A stretch of DNA of 64,000 nucleotides from Granulosicoccus sp036478595 (GCA_036478595.1 JAZGEF010000068.1:37028-101027), one strand, 5' to 3'. Numbered from the stretch's first letter, positions 18,987 to 28,515 are shown. The notes: generated by a model not told the origin, from the letters alone. Made by a program: numbers and translations.

Positions 18987-19285
18987 GTGTGAAAACGCTA
19001 GTGTTGCCGGAAGATTTTAATCAAAGCGTGTTGTCGTATTGGCACGAACAAATTACCGCCTTATTCAAAGCCAAGCAAACGTTTGCACTGGATGCATCAA
19101 GTGTTTGCCGTGTTGATTGCGCTTCTGTCCAATTTTTAATCGCCGTGCAACAATCGGCGGGCAGCGATTCCGATGTGCTAAGCAATGCTAGTGAGCATTT
19201 GCTGTTGGCGATGAGTAAATTGGGCCTAAGCAATGGGCTATATCCAGCGGCTGCATCGCAGTATGGGAATGTAAAGACCGAATGA
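18983..19285 (+). CDS. STAS-domain protein of the chemotaxis cluster
   Basis: This is a 100-residue single STAS domain. STAS proteins of this group normally show I-D-[S/T]-[A/S]-G-L where the Ser or Thr is phosphorylated. Here the corresponding run is CRVDCASVQFLIA, with Cys in that position. The protein may therefore not be regulated by the usual partner kinase. It overlaps both cheW and cheR by 4 bases. STAS genes occur in several non-flagellar or accessory che clusters, with unsettled roles. Confidence 0.8.
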   Translation: MSVKTLVLPEDFNQSVLSYWHEQITALFKAKQTFALDASSVCRVDCASVQFLIAVQQSAGSDSDVLSNASEHLLLAMSKLGLSNGLYPAAASQYGNVKTE

Positions 19286-20118
19286 ATCAACTAGCGCATG
19301 CAGACTCAGATTATCCGCTGAGTGATGAAGTATTTGCAGCTTTTCAAAGGCTAACGCTTGAGCAAACAGGCATTGAACTAGCCGATACAAAGCGTGCAAT
19401 GATTTCAACACGTTTCTCTCGGCGATTACGCACGTTAGGTTTACAAGGGTTTGATGAATATTTGGCGCTTGTTCAAACGGCTAATCACTCGGAGCGCGTT
19501 GATTTCATTGATACCGTTACCACCAATCTTACGTATTTTTTTCGCGAACTTAGCCATTTTGATAATTTGAAACACAGCGTTTTTCCCGAACTGAACGCAA
19601 TCCAAAATACTCAAGATAAACCGATCAGGATATGGTCCGCGGGTTGCAGTTCGGGACAAGAGCCGTACTCCATAGCCATGATGGCATTGGAGGCCGAGTC
19701 GCAAACGAAGCGCCCTGTACGCATTTTATGCACTGATATACACACCAAACTGATAGCGCAAACCGAACAAGGTATCTACTCCCAGTCAGAACTTCGAGGG
19801 CTTGATGAGAAACAGCTTAAAAAATGGTTTGAGCCTGTTGATGATCAACGACTTCAGGTAATGGCTGCGTTGCGATCGATGTTGTTGTGTCGGCACATGA
19901 ATCTATTTGCACCATGGCCCATTCGACCCAATGTTGACATTATATTTTGTAGAAACACACTGATCTACTTTGACATTGAGCACCAAACTCGCGTTGTGCG
20001 TGGATTCGCCAGCTTGCAAAGCCCTGGTGCCAGGCTGTTCTTGGGGCACTCAGAAACCATTAAACAGTGCGCTGATATCTATAAACGTGTTTCGAACACG
20101 ACATATGAGCGTATTTAA
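19282..20118 (+). CDS. cheR: Chemotaxis protein methyltransferase CheR
   Basis: This 278-residue enzyme uses SAM to methylate glutamates on receptors. An N-terminal helical domain (TLEQTGIELADTKRAMISTRFSRR) is followed by the SAM-binding fold with IWSAGCSSGQEPYSIAM and VDIIFCRNTLIYFD. Its beta subdomain should dock the receptor's C-terminal tether, consistent with the FWEDF end of the neighbouring MCP. Confidence 0.95.
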   Translation: MNQLAHADSDYPLSDEVFAAFQRLTLEQTGIELADTKRAMISTRFSRRLRTLGLQGFDEYLALVQTANHSERVDFIDTVTTNLTYFFRELSHFDNLKHSVFPELNAIQNTQDKPIRIWSAGCSSGQEPYSIAMMALEAESQTKRPVRILCTDIHTKLIAQTEQGIYSQSELRGLDEKQLKKWFEPVDDQRLQVMAALRSMLLCRHMNLFAPWPIRPNVDIIFCRNTLIYFDIEHQTRVVRGFASLQSPGARLFLGHSETIKQCADIYKRVSNTTYERI

Positions 20119-20154
20119 ACCAGTTTTATAGCTGCATATAACGGATCTAACACT

Positions 20155-21231
20155 ATGACAAGAAAATATAAAGTACTAATTGTGGATGATTCCTTGTCTA
20201 TCTGTAAGTTTCTGGAAAAGGTGCTTTCAATGGATGCTGATCTTGAAGTAGTCGGCATTGCACTAGATCCGTATGAAGCACGAGATAAAATTAAACAGCT
20301 GTTGCCCGATGTGTTGACCTTGGATGTAGAAATGCCGAAAATGGACGGATTAACGTTTCTTAAAAACATCATGCGACTGCGTCCGATGCCGGTTGTCATG
20401 ATCTCGTCCCTTACCGCTGCCGGTGCTCAGGTGACGCTTGATGCGCTGCAAATTGGTGCCGTCGATTTCATGGTTAAAAAACACCCGGGCAGCCAAGACG
20501 ACTTGGATGCCTATGCCAGCGAAATTACTACACGCGTAAAGGACGCTGCGAGAATGTCGATTAGCCAATTGGGAGAGCCACTTGCAACTCTGGATTGTGG
20601 TGATATAAAGGCGCTAAAAGATAAATTGGATTCAGGTAGCAACGCAACGAGGTCTATTAAACGCATGGTTGCCATAGGCGCATCTACAGGTGGACCGGAG
20701 GCGTTTCGGCATGTACTAAGCTCATTCTATTCACCTGACTGTGCGGTTGCTATTTGCCAGCATATGCCGGATCGGTTTATGGAACCATTCGCACAAAGGC
20801 TAAATAAAGCATCCAAATTTCAGATTGCACTAGCCGAAGATGGTGAGCAGATACGCTCAGGCTGTGGCTATGTTGCACCGGGAGAACGACACCTGGTGAT
20901 TATGCGAAAAAACGCTGATTTGTTTTGCAAGTTGATTCCTAGTGATCGCGTCAGCGGTCATCGGCCGTCGGTTGATGTTTTGTTTGAAAGCGTTGCGGAA
21001 TCGGTAGCAAATGGATGCGTGGGTGTATTACTAACCGGCATGGGTGAGGACGGCGCTAAAGGTCTTACTCGCTTGCGTCAGCAAGGCGCGGCGACCGTTG
21101 TGCAGGACAAACAAAGTAGCGCTGTGTGGGGGATGCCTGGACGAGCGTTTGAAATGGGCGGCGCTGATCAAGTGTTGAGCCTTCAGCACATCGCCCCTTC
21201 GCTTAATAAGGTGCTTAATCGGGCGGCCTAG
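20155..21231 (+). CDS. cheB: Chemotaxis methylesterase/glutaminase CheB
   Basis: This is a 358-residue two-domain protein. The N-terminal receiver has its phospho-Asp in LTLDVEMPKMDG. The C-terminal methylesterase has its catalytic Ser in GASTGGPEAF, His in CQHMPDRF and Asp in TGMGEDGAKG. Receiver phosphorylation by CheA activates demethylation of receptors, closing the adaptation loop with CheR. It is the last gene of the cluster. No cheD or cheZ is present in the window. Confidence 0.96.
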   Translation: MTRKYKVLIVDDSLSICKFLEKVLSMDADLEVVGIALDPYEARDKIKQLLPDVLTLDVEMPKMDGLTFLKNIMRLRPMPVVMISSLTAAGAQVTLDALQIGAVDFMVKKHPGSQDDLDAYASEITTRVKDAARMSISQLGEPLATLDCGDIKALKDKLDSGSNATRSIKRMVAIGASTGGPEAFRHVLSSFYSPDCAVAICQHMPDRFMEPFAQRLNKASKFQIALAEDGEQIRSGCGYVAPGERHLVIMRKNADLFCKLIPSDRVSGHRPSVDVLFESVAESVANGCVGVLLTGMGEDGAKGLTRLRQQGAATVVQDKQSSAVWGMPGRAFEMGGADQVLSLQHIAPSLNKVLNRAA

Positions 21232-21448
21232 TGTCAGTGATTTTGATCCGTGCGTTGATGTTGACCGAATCGATTTCGCTGTTCGAGCAGAGCAGATTGA
21301 AGACGGACAGCTGTTTTTTGCGTCCCGTTTTTTCGGTAATGCAGGGAGGTTAACAATCTACGTCACCAGACGGGAAATCCGCTGGTTCAATTCAGGTCCT
21401 TGTTTTCTGAATGACAGAATCTACCACTGGCGCTTTCCAGAGTTGTTT
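21232..21448. other. Intergenic with a startless open frame
   Basis: A plus-strand frame runs open from the end of cheB to about 21523 (containing FFASRFFGNAG and RIYHWRFPELFLWR) but has no ATG, GTG or TTG start. I do not recognise it. It could be another decayed fragment like its neighbours. Confidence 0.3.
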
Positions 21449-22119
21449 CTATGGCGAGCTATCTACAGGATGTTCCTTCGTAAACAGTATCGTATAAATC
21501 CAGATGATAACGATATTACTTGACAGTGCAAATATCATTGCATGTATCGGCGTTGAAATATCAGCAATAAATCCCGACAAGATCGAAACAATAGCGAAAC
21601 ACAGGCTACCCGCTAGAGACACCATCGAACCCATTGTTGATCGTTGTTTATCAGAAAACTCACGCTGCGTCGGGCGTTTTTAGCAGTAGACGAATATCCG
21701 TAATCCACATTCAGTATGGCCATCACGAAGGGTGACAAAACGCTTGCAAAAACTAAGACTATTAGCCGCATTAAACTGACACTTATATTTCCACCAATTA
21801 GTACACGTTTGTGTCCAGAACGTTTGATCACACTACTAGCTGTTCAAAAACCGACTGCACCACAAAAATGGTTTATGCTACGCACCACACCGATCAGCCA
21901 TTGTGGTATCAGCAAATTGAAAAATGCAGCTTGGAAATAAAACGCCGCCTCGCTAAAACCAATTATTTCAGCCATGCTCACCATTCGTAAACGTCTATTC
22001 CCGACTAGCCCCTTGATGGCCTCTTTAAACAGTACATATGGGGATTGCCGATATAATGGATCTCGGGTGACATCAACAAACCAAAAGGTACAGATTAAAG
22101 TTAAAACTGCTGGAATCAC
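21449..22119 (-). pseudogene. MFS transporter, frameshifted and 5'-truncated
   Basis: Three consecutive minus-strand pieces in different frames read as one major-facilitator protein. They are NRRLRMVSMAEIIGFSEAAF ... LLIPQWLIGVVRS (21844-22119), a helix-rich middle with GHKRVLIGG (21613-21831), and SMVSLAGSLCFAIVSILSGF (21449-21634). Two frameshifts separate them and the first six helices are missing. The gene is dead. Confidence 0.75.
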
Positions 22120-22142
22120 TGCGATTCACATAACAAACTGCA

Positions 22143-22252
22143 AGATAAAAGAACTCGGTGGGCAATACGAAGGTGGAGAAAGTGGTGATTGGGGACCTAC
22201 TGCCCACTGTTCAGACCCGTTTGGTAATGGTTTTTGTGTTATCAATGAATAG
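22143..22252 (+). pseudogene. C-terminal fragment of a VOC/glyoxalase-like gene
   Basis: The frame ends YEGGESGDWGPTAHCSDP then FGNGFCVINE. This matches the conserved last beta-strand of VOC-fold (glyoxalase/bleomycin-resistance) proteins, where DPFGNGFCL is typical. The rest of the domain is absent. It abuts the truncated 5' side of the MFS remnant, so a rearrangement joined the two pieces. Confidence 0.65.
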
Positions 22253-22544
22253 AAGCAAGGCATTGGAAATCAATCGTGCCTGAACCTTTCAAAAACCTGT
22301 TCAACCCGGCTCTAATCATCGGAATAGGTGCGTAGCTTGCTTAGGTGTGGCCGCAATTTGACGGCGTCGGTGTTATATCTGCCGCCTCAAAGAATTTGAA
22401 CGCATTGGAGCTTAAACAACGCTCCGCACAGATTACCGACGCGCTCACTATATTTTAACCCAATGACTATGAAAAATCGGCCGTGATATTACTCGCAAGT
22501 CTTGCTCCCGCCGAGCATTGGACATAGGCAGCGAGAATGTCAAG
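22253..22544. other. Non-coding stretch
   Basis: No gene, RNA or clear repeat is seen between the VOC remnant and the degenerate frame that follows. Confidence 0.4.
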
Positions 22545-22780
22545 TTAGTAGAAATTTGCGCGAGCGTAATCGATGCTGAATTCCGATCCCTGTTTGTTGT
22601 GGTTGGAATTATTCGAATGAAATTCGTTTAGTATCGCTAACGAAACAGTTGCGCCACCGAAGGCGCTTTGCACAGGGTCAATATAGGTACCAGCCCACAA
22701 ACTGGCACCTAGGCATGAGTAATTTGTTGTTAAATGTGTCTTTTCGTTAACTGAAAACTCAAACTCAACCCAGAGTAGTC
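22545..22780 (-). pseudogene. Degenerate frame 'A', unidentified, related to 25944-26072
   Basis: A startless minus-strand frame of about 78 codons includes LTTNYSCLGASLWAGTYIDP and ends ARANFY. It reads like the last strands of a secreted or outer-membrane protein, but I cannot name the family. A second fragment near 26.0 kb has a similar LGAKFVFNGTNITY core. They are probably decayed relatives. Confidence 0.3.
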
Positions 22781-22843
22781 GTCAAACAATATAAGCAAAT
22801 GTTTTTAACGTTACGGTTACTGCAAAACAAATAAAAATACAGG

Positions 22844-22855
22844 CCTTTTAAAAGG
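22844..22855. promoter_or_regulatory. 12-bp palindrome upstream of the MepK-like gene
   Basis: CCTTTTAAAAGG is a perfect palindrome 19 bases before the GTG start. It could be a protein-binding site or chance in AT-rich DNA. Confidence 0.25.
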
Positions 22856-22874
22856 TCGGCTCGATTATACGGCT

Positions 22875-23486
22875 GTGCCAATGTTCTACCCTGATCCTCC
22901 AATTGATCTTCACGCTCGTAGAACTTTTCTTAAACGTTCCTGTATAGCCGCAAGCACAATGTGTTGTAGTCGACTTGCGTACGCATTTCCACCCCCAGAT
23001 GATGGCGCTCATCCGCTTAATTGCCAGAGCACCGATCGTGGTTTGAGACTTGTAAATGATGGGTCAGGAGAGATACTTGATGTTGTGTATTGGCGGGACA
23101 ATCAATACATTGCGGATAATGTGGGTCAACTGAACTATTTCATGCGTGACCTTCATGTTAACAAATCCTTTCTGATGGATCTGAAGCTATATGATTTTTT
23201 GTACACGTTGCATAAAGCGCTTAATGTTTCCGAGCGAATCCATGTGCTTTCCGGTTACCGTACCGCAGCAACGAATGCTGAGCTGCGGAAGAAATTGATG
23301 GGGGCAGCTTTGCGGAGCTTTCATGTGAGTGGGCGGGCAGTGGATTTCTATATACCTGGCCATGATTTGCAAGACGTACAAAAAGCAGCACGACATCTAG
23401 TGCTTGGTGGAGTCGGCTACTATCCCAAGGCGGGTTTTGTACATATTGACACTGGATATCCACGGCACTGGAAGCAAGCGAGTTAA
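22875..23486 (+). CDS. MepK/YcbK-like murein endopeptidase (M15 superfamily, DUF882), Tat signal
   Basis: This 203-residue exported protein has a twin-arginine motif (ARRTFLK, Arg 15-16) followed by a hydrophobic segment, so it is likely a Tat substrate. The peptidase part shows LSGYRTAATNAELR, the zinc motif SFHVSGRAVDF (S-x-H-x-x-G-x-A-x-D) and the second metal His in VHIDTG. These are the key residues of E. coli YcbK/MepK, which cleaves meso-DAP crosslinks in peptidoglycan. The start is GTG at 22875 or ATG at 22881, and neither has a strong ribosome-binding site. It stands alone in a decayed region. Confidence 0.85.
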   Translation: MPMFYPDPPIDLHARRTFLKRSCIAASTMCCSRLAYAFPPPDDGAHPLNCQSTDRGLRLVNDGSGEILDVVYWRDNQYIADNVGQLNYFMRDLHVNKSFLMDLKLYDFLYTLHKALNVSERIHVLSGYRTAATNAELRKKLMGAALRSFHVSGRAVDFYIPGHDLQDVQKAARHLVLGGVGYYPKAGFVHIDTGYPRHWKQAS

Positions 23487-24240
23487 GTTTCCTAGCGTGG
23501 TAATGTGCCAGATAGATACAGCTTGCTCCGGCAATGCTGGCAGAAGGCCCATTGCGGTTGCGGTAATCAACAATTATTAGGTTTAAACTCGTTGTTTGAT
23601 CCGTTCAGTCTTCACTAGTGCGTCTCACTTCGGGTGGCTTTCATATTCGCTCTAAACAATATGCTCTACCAACTCAGCAGAATCACAGGTGCCCACGTAA
23701 GGCGCAATTGCAGTGCCGCATGTATTAGTGATCGGACTCATGTAAACTTCACTTTCAAATTCCGCTTGTGATCCGGAAAATTCTCCATTGCCCCAATTGG
23801 CAATCCAGCCATCGACTTGAGTCACGGCAAGCAGCACCCAGGTGCGATGCATCAGTAATAGTTACCGCTAAGCTACAAAAAAAATTGAACCCAATTTTCA
23901 CCTAGTGAAGCCAACCGAGTTAGCCTTTATTAAATATTGACGCCATGTTGTTATGAATCCATTTCTATCTTCATCTAACGTAGTAGGGGGGAGGATGGTC
24001 AATTCAGTATTGACGAAGTCCGCCTTGCCAATCGAAACAGCGGGTTGCTTCTGGAGCTATTGGATAGCAATATCACACCCATACTGCAAATACATTACGA
24101 TGGTATGCATAACGGAAGAACAGCAATAAAACCCAATCCATCAGGCATTTCTAAGTTCTACCCAAGTTTACGGGCTTGCTGCAGCTTGTTTTTAAATGTA
24201 ACAATGGCTGGTAGATAAGCTCAGTCAGAAAATAACCGCA
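23487..24240. other. Long intergenic stretch with one weak minus-strand frame
   Basis: This 754-base stretch holds one weak frame (23652-23852, listed separately) and nothing else recognisable. No clear terminator or RNA was seen. Confidence 0.4.
23652..23852 (-). CDS. Hypothetical short protein or gene fragment
   Basis: This 66-codon frame contains VDGWIANWGNGEFSG and a Cys pair (TCGTAIAPYVGTC). The composition looks like part of a secreted protein, but there is no signal peptide. It may be the 3' end of a decayed gene. I do not recognise the family. Confidence 0.25.
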   Translation of the reverse strand: MHRTWVLLAVTQVDGWIANWGNGEFSGSQAEFESEVYMSPITNTCGTAIAPYVGTCDSAELVEHIV

Positions 24241-25650
24241 ATGCAAAAAGACAATGCAACCGCATTAGGCGCTTTGAAAAATACCCGCTTTACGACCTAC
24301 TGGCTGGATAGCATTGAGACTGCCACTGATGAACAGCTGCTAAGAGACGATACCAGCTGCGATTTACTCATTGTTGGAGGAGGATTTTGCGGACTATGGG
24401 GTGCGATACAAGCAAAAGAGCAACAACCCGATAGAGACATTGTTCTCATTGAAGCAAAATCCATAGCCAACGGCGCGAGTGGCCGGCCGGCTGCCATCAT
24501 GTCCACATCGGTCATGCATGGCATTGACAATACCGAACGCCTGTTTCCAGGAGAGGTGGCAAAACTAGAGAAGCTTGGTCGGGAAAATATGGACAGCTTT
24601 ACGAAAACCTTGGAAAAGTACAACATTGAATGTGATGTCGAGTGGGGTGGGGAGTTAAAGGTGTCGGTCGGTGACCAAGGTTTGAGTGATGTTGAGCACG
24701 ATTACCAACTCTTCCTCAAATACGGGCATGAAGCGGTGAAACTGGACAAAACGCAAGTGCAAGCAGAAATAAACTCGCCTATCTTTCACGCTGGTGTGTG
24801 GTCGAAGAAGCGGTGTGGCACAGTGCACCCTGGAAAACTTGTTCAAGAACTGCGAAGAGTCGCCATCGAGCTCGGCGTTAGAGTCTTTGAACAAACACCT
24901 CATTTGAGTAATGCCTATCAGGGCGAAAAAATTCAAGTTAAAACACCACTGGCCACTATTGAAGCAAAAAAAGTGTTACTGGCAACCAATGCTTGGGCCG
25001 CTGGGCACAAAAAGATAAAAACTCGGGTTGCGGCCATTCGCGATCGGATTGTCGTGACTGAGCCGTTGACACCAGATCAAATGAACAAAGTGGGATGGAG
25101 GCATCGGCAGGGAATTTACGATACGCGAACGCAACTTAACTATATGCGTTTGACTAAAGACAACCGAATTCTGTTTGGCGGTAGACTTGATTACTTCTTT
25201 GGCAACAACACTGATCCGCTGCAAGATAAAGCGCCGGAGCCTTATCTACGGCTAGTCAATTCGTTCTACAGAACATTCCCTCAACTTAAAGATGAAATCA
25301 GATTTTCCCATGCCTGGAGTGGCCCCATCGGACTCACAACGCGAATGGCGGTGCACTATCAGCGATACCATCAAGGCAATATGGTGTTTGCCGGTGGGTA
25401 TTCGGGATTCGGTGTTACCGCATCCCGTTTCGGTGCACGTGTCGGCTTAGCCATACTGGATGGCGATAGTGTCCCTGAAACAAAAATGACATTTGCCAAT
25501 ACCATCCCAAACTATATCCCTCCCGAACCATTGCGCTGGATCGGTGCCAAAGTCACGATGTATGCGTTAGATACTCTGGATGAAAAAGGGGGTTGGCGAA
25601 AACCATGGGTATGGCTGGTTCAAAAAATGGGATATCCCATTACTCTATGA
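24241..25650 (+). CDS. FAD-dependent amine oxidoreductase (PuuB/DadA-like)
   Basis: This 469-residue DAO-superfamily flavoenzyme has its Rossmann motif at LLIVGGGFCGLWGAIQA (about residues 40-56), an FAD contact in NGASGRPAA (related to the ASGRNGG motif of gamma-glutamylputrescine oxidase and DadA), and a C-terminal GGYSGFGVTASRFGARVG motif. Such enzymes oxidise amines or D-amino acids to imines. No putrescine genes are adjacent, so the substrate is open. It stands alone between two long non-coding stretches. Confidence 0.87.
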   Translation: MQKDNATALGALKNTRFTTYWLDSIETATDEQLLRDDTSCDLLIVGGGFCGLWGAIQAKEQQPDRDIVLIEAKSIANGASGRPAAIMSTSVMHGIDNTERLFPGEVAKLEKLGRENMDSFTKTLEKYNIECDVEWGGELKVSVGDQGLSDVEHDYQLFLKYGHEAVKLDKTQVQAEINSPIFHAGVWSKKRCGTVHPGKLVQELRRVAIELGVRVFEQTPHLSNAYQGEKIQVKTPLATIEAKKVLLATNAWAAGHKKIKTRVAAIRDRIVVTEPLTPDQMNKVGWRHRQGIYDTRTQLNYMRLTKDNRILFGGRLDYFFGNNTDPLQDKAPEPYLRLVNSFYRTFPQLKDEIRFSHAWSGPIGLTTRMAVHYQRYHQGNMVFAGGYSGFGVTASRFGARVGLAILDGDSVPETKMTFANTIPNYIPPEPLRWIGAKVTMYALDTLDEKGGWRKPWVWLVQKMGYPITL

Positions 25651-26943
25651 CTTTGGCCAGGTTTTTTTAACCTTAGTTTGAACCAATGATTGTCTCCGAT
25701 TCAGTAAGTCACTAATGGTTGAGCCCTAGTCATTTCGGAACGTTGTGACGATATATGCAATGTGCCAGTGAAGACCTTTCCTGTAACATCAATCATACCG
25801 GAGCTGTTTCGCCGCAATGCTATTCAAGAGATCTGTATGCCGCGACAGGTAAAGCTCACTTGAGTTTCATCGAACCGTTTTGACATCGTATATCAATAGT
25901 TAGAAAAAGATGAAGTCACACTGAGCTACGTTGGCGAGATATTTCAACACAAACAGCAAGCATATGTTAAGACTGAAACAGTTTCATGCCACACGAGTTG
26001 GCACAGTTCTATTTTGTTGGCATAGTTCTTTTTGTAAGTAATATTTGTACCATTAAACACAAACTTAGCGCCTAACCAGGAATGCTAAGTTGTTGATAGA
26101 CGAATTGCGTTTAGCCGGAGCGTTCAGCAACTCTGTATATGCACATATCGTTATTTGAGTTTGAATTCCCGGAGTTTGATTCGGATGGAGCTACAACTGC
26201 CACATAATCCAAGGTCCGGATATTATTGCTGCAGATTTCCGGAAGGTCTGATCTTAATTGGAATTCAATTCTGAAGGACCGAGCTTTGTTATTGAGGGTC
26301 TGGAGATTGATCCCGAAATGGGCCGGATATTATGAGGAGTTACAACATAAATGGCCACATATCCAACATCTACCAAACCTCAGCACAATTCGTCATTGCG
26401 CATAATGGTTATTATGTTAAATTGTGTATCGGGAGCTTAAACGCTTCTATTACAGGCTTTCCTGCTTTTGAGGCTCTTCAATAATCTACTTGCATGCAAA
26501 GGCGGCGGAAATATTGGCAACAGAAGTCGGTAACGCACAATGTCATATACGTCTTTTTCGGGTTACTGGCACTGTTGTTATATTTCGGCAGCAGAACCTC
26601 TTTCCGGACAAATTAATTGTCGCCGAACAGTTACACAAAGAAAAAAAGATCGAGACAACGACTAGGAATGACCAGCTGTCTTTTTTGCTGTCGAGATTTG
26701 CGAAGCTGGTAAAGAGAGAACATCAGATTAAATCGCGACCAAGTGTACCGGTTGGGCTGCATCGCTTTCCCTGCTAAGCTGACCGCTTGGGCAGGTTGGC
26801 GCGACAGTGGCAACCCGCGCGTCATCAACCACTCGGTAAAACAGCAACTGCGAACTTTCCTTGCACTGAACAAGCTACACTCATCACATCCTGTAATTGC
26901 TATTTAATAATAGTATCGTTCGGTACCTGCCCGGTGTAAACGT
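25651..26943. other. 1.3-kb stretch without a recognised gene
   Basis: Apart from the degenerate fragment at 25944-26072, I see no supported gene. A 95-codon plus frame at 26490-26777 and an antisense frame opposite it have no family features or ribosome-binding site. A 17-base near-direct repeat (GTTGGCACAGTTCTATT / GTTGGCATAGTTCTTTT) occurs around 25995-26030. Confidence 0.4.
25944..26072 (-). pseudogene. Degenerate frame 'B', unidentified, related to 22545-22780
   Basis: The minus frame reads GAKFVFNGTNITYKKNYANK and stops after about 42 codons. Just upstream, in a shifted frame, INNLAFL aligns with TTNYSCL of fragment A. Nucleotides around AACAAC...AGGYGC...GTTTGTG...GGTAC..ATATT also align between the two. 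Both are likely remnants of one gene family, function unknown. Confidence 0.3.
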
Positions 26944-28110
26944 ATGTCCAGACTCATAGTTTTCGTCCTGTTTTTTATTGCTGTTTTTTTGCAGGCTGGA
27001 GCCTATGGGTTGACGTTTATGTTACCGAAGCTTTTTCAACTATTTGGAGCAAATGAAAAAGTCGTTGGCCAAATGCTTTTTGTCACAGCGATCGTCACGT
27101 TGGTGACTGTTTACTTCTCAGGGCATCTTGCGGACCGCTTTGGTCGAGTAGCCACATTGGGTTATGCCTGTCTTGCAATTGCTCTCTCCTTGTTTTTATA
27201 TGGTACGTCCGAGTCGGTAGGCGTTGGTTTGTTTGCGGCAAGTGCTTTACTCGGTGCTGGCTGGGGCTTGACATATACACTTGCGCCTGTCGTGTTAACC
27301 AGGCTTGTAGTCGTTGATGAACGCGTGCGCTACTTTGCTTTGTTATCTATTTTTGTCATGGCAGGATTCGGTCTTGCTCCCGTGCTCGCCGCGGCGATTG
27401 AAGCCGCCGGGCATCCAATTAGTAACGTGTTTATTTTTACATCGGTATTATGCGTGATCAGTGCGCTGATATTTTTTGGATTGATCAAGCCTGTCCGAAA
27501 GGTGGCGGAAAATGCCGGTACAGAATTAAAATCGAACTTGTCGCTGCATATCGTTGGCCAACTACTACGTTCGTCAGCGTGGTTACCGATTACCATGGCG
27601 TGCATTGGTGCCAGTGTATTTGCAGGTATGAATAATTTTCAGACTGTTTTTGCAGAAGAGCGAAGTCTCGATTATGGAGTTTTTTTTCTAGTTTATACGG
27701 TTACTGTTGTGTTATTTCGTATTGTGCTTGCGAGGTTCAAAGGTGGTTCCTCGCCCTATCTTGTTATTGCAGCTCTACAATATATTATGTGTTTCAGTGT
27801 TGTTTATTTTCTGTTGATGCCAAACAACTTGCCTAGTTATGTGTCGGTAGCATTCTTGTTTGGTATTGGTTACGGCGTGTCCTACCCCATTCTCGTTGCA
27901 ATGGCTGCGAACGATTCACACGAAGATTTATTGCCACAAGCTCTTCAATTATTCGCATTTGCGTACTTCATTGGAATTTTCGGATTTCCATTGTTTGCGG
28001 GTTGGATGATTGTCGAAGTCGGAACTACTGAGCTCTTGCTTACAGTTGCTGCCCTGGCGGCTTTAGAGGCCACGATGGCATTGCTTAGAGGCAGGCGATT
28101 CATCCGCTAA
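26944..28110 (+). CDS. MFS transporter
   Basis: This is a 388-residue integral membrane protein with about 12 hydrophobic segments. The A-motif GHLADRFGRVATLG lies between TM2 and TM3, and GAGWGLTYTLAPVVLTRL is the TM4 region. The C-terminal half is less conserved. It is a secondary transporter of unknown substrate. No linked regulator or enzyme points to a role. Confidence 0.87.
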   Translation: MSRLIVFVLFFIAVFLQAGAYGLTFMLPKLFQLFGANEKVVGQMLFVTAIVTLVTVYFSGHLADRFGRVATLGYACLAIALSLFLYGTSESVGVGLFAASALLGAGWGLTYTLAPVVLTRLVVVDERVRYFALLSIFVMAGFGLAPVLAAAIEAAGHPISNVFIFTSVLCVISALIFFGLIKPVRKVAENAGTELKSNLSLHIVGQLLRSSAWLPITMACIGASVFAGMNNFQTVFAEERSLDYGVFFLVYTVTVVLFRIVLARFKGGSSPYLVIAALQYIMCFSVVYFLLMPNNLPSYVSVAFLFGIGYGVSYPILVAMAANDSHEDLLPQALQLFAFAYFIGIFGFPLFAGWMIVEVGTTELLLTVAALAALEATMALLRGRRFIR

Positions 28111-28119
28111 ATTGCAAAC

Positions 28120-28515
28120 TTACTTTCTCAGCTGTGTGATATCCGTTGCGCCATAGCGCACATCTAAACAGTTGAGCCAAGGCACAATTGCGATATCGGC
28201 AATCGAATAATCCCCGGCTAAGTAGTCACGGTGCTCGAGCTGTTGTTCAATTACGTTTAATAGTCTTTTTAATTCATTAACGTAGTGTTCGAGCGGCCGT
28301 TTATCCGTAAGCTCTCCACCATCGTACTTTAAAAATATCCTAACTGTCCGCTCATTGGGCCCAACCCGCTCATCTGGAACATCAACCATTGCAGAATTTC
28401 GTAACTTTGTGCTTCAATCTTGCCGTTGAAACGTTTTGATTTATTGGCCAAATAAACGAGAATAGCGCCACTTGACCGTTGGGCATCGGTAGCGAATAAA
28501 GTTGCAATGGTCAAC
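28120..28515 (-). pseudogene. Nu-class glutathione S-transferase (YfcG/YghU-like), deleted and frameshifted
   Basis: On the minus strand, PLQLYSLPMPNGQ (the N-terminal GSH-binding strand of YghU/YfcG) is joined almost directly to SSGAILVYLANKSKRF, ILQWLMFQMSGLGPM and, in another frame, HRDYLAGDYSIADIAIVPW. About 50 residues of the thioredoxin domain are missing, a frameshift lies near 28385, and the last 50 residues are absent. It cannot encode an active enzyme. Confidence 0.8.

Noticed and set aside
26066..26078. GCGCCTAAC as part of an integron attC site (a related word also occurs near 43875)
   Set aside because: No matching GTTRRRY partner at attC spacing, no cassette array and no integrase nearby.
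26490..26777. 95-codon plus-strand frame in the 1.3-kb gap
   Set aside because: No ribosome-binding site, no recognisable domain, and an equally long antisense frame opposite it. It looks like chance.
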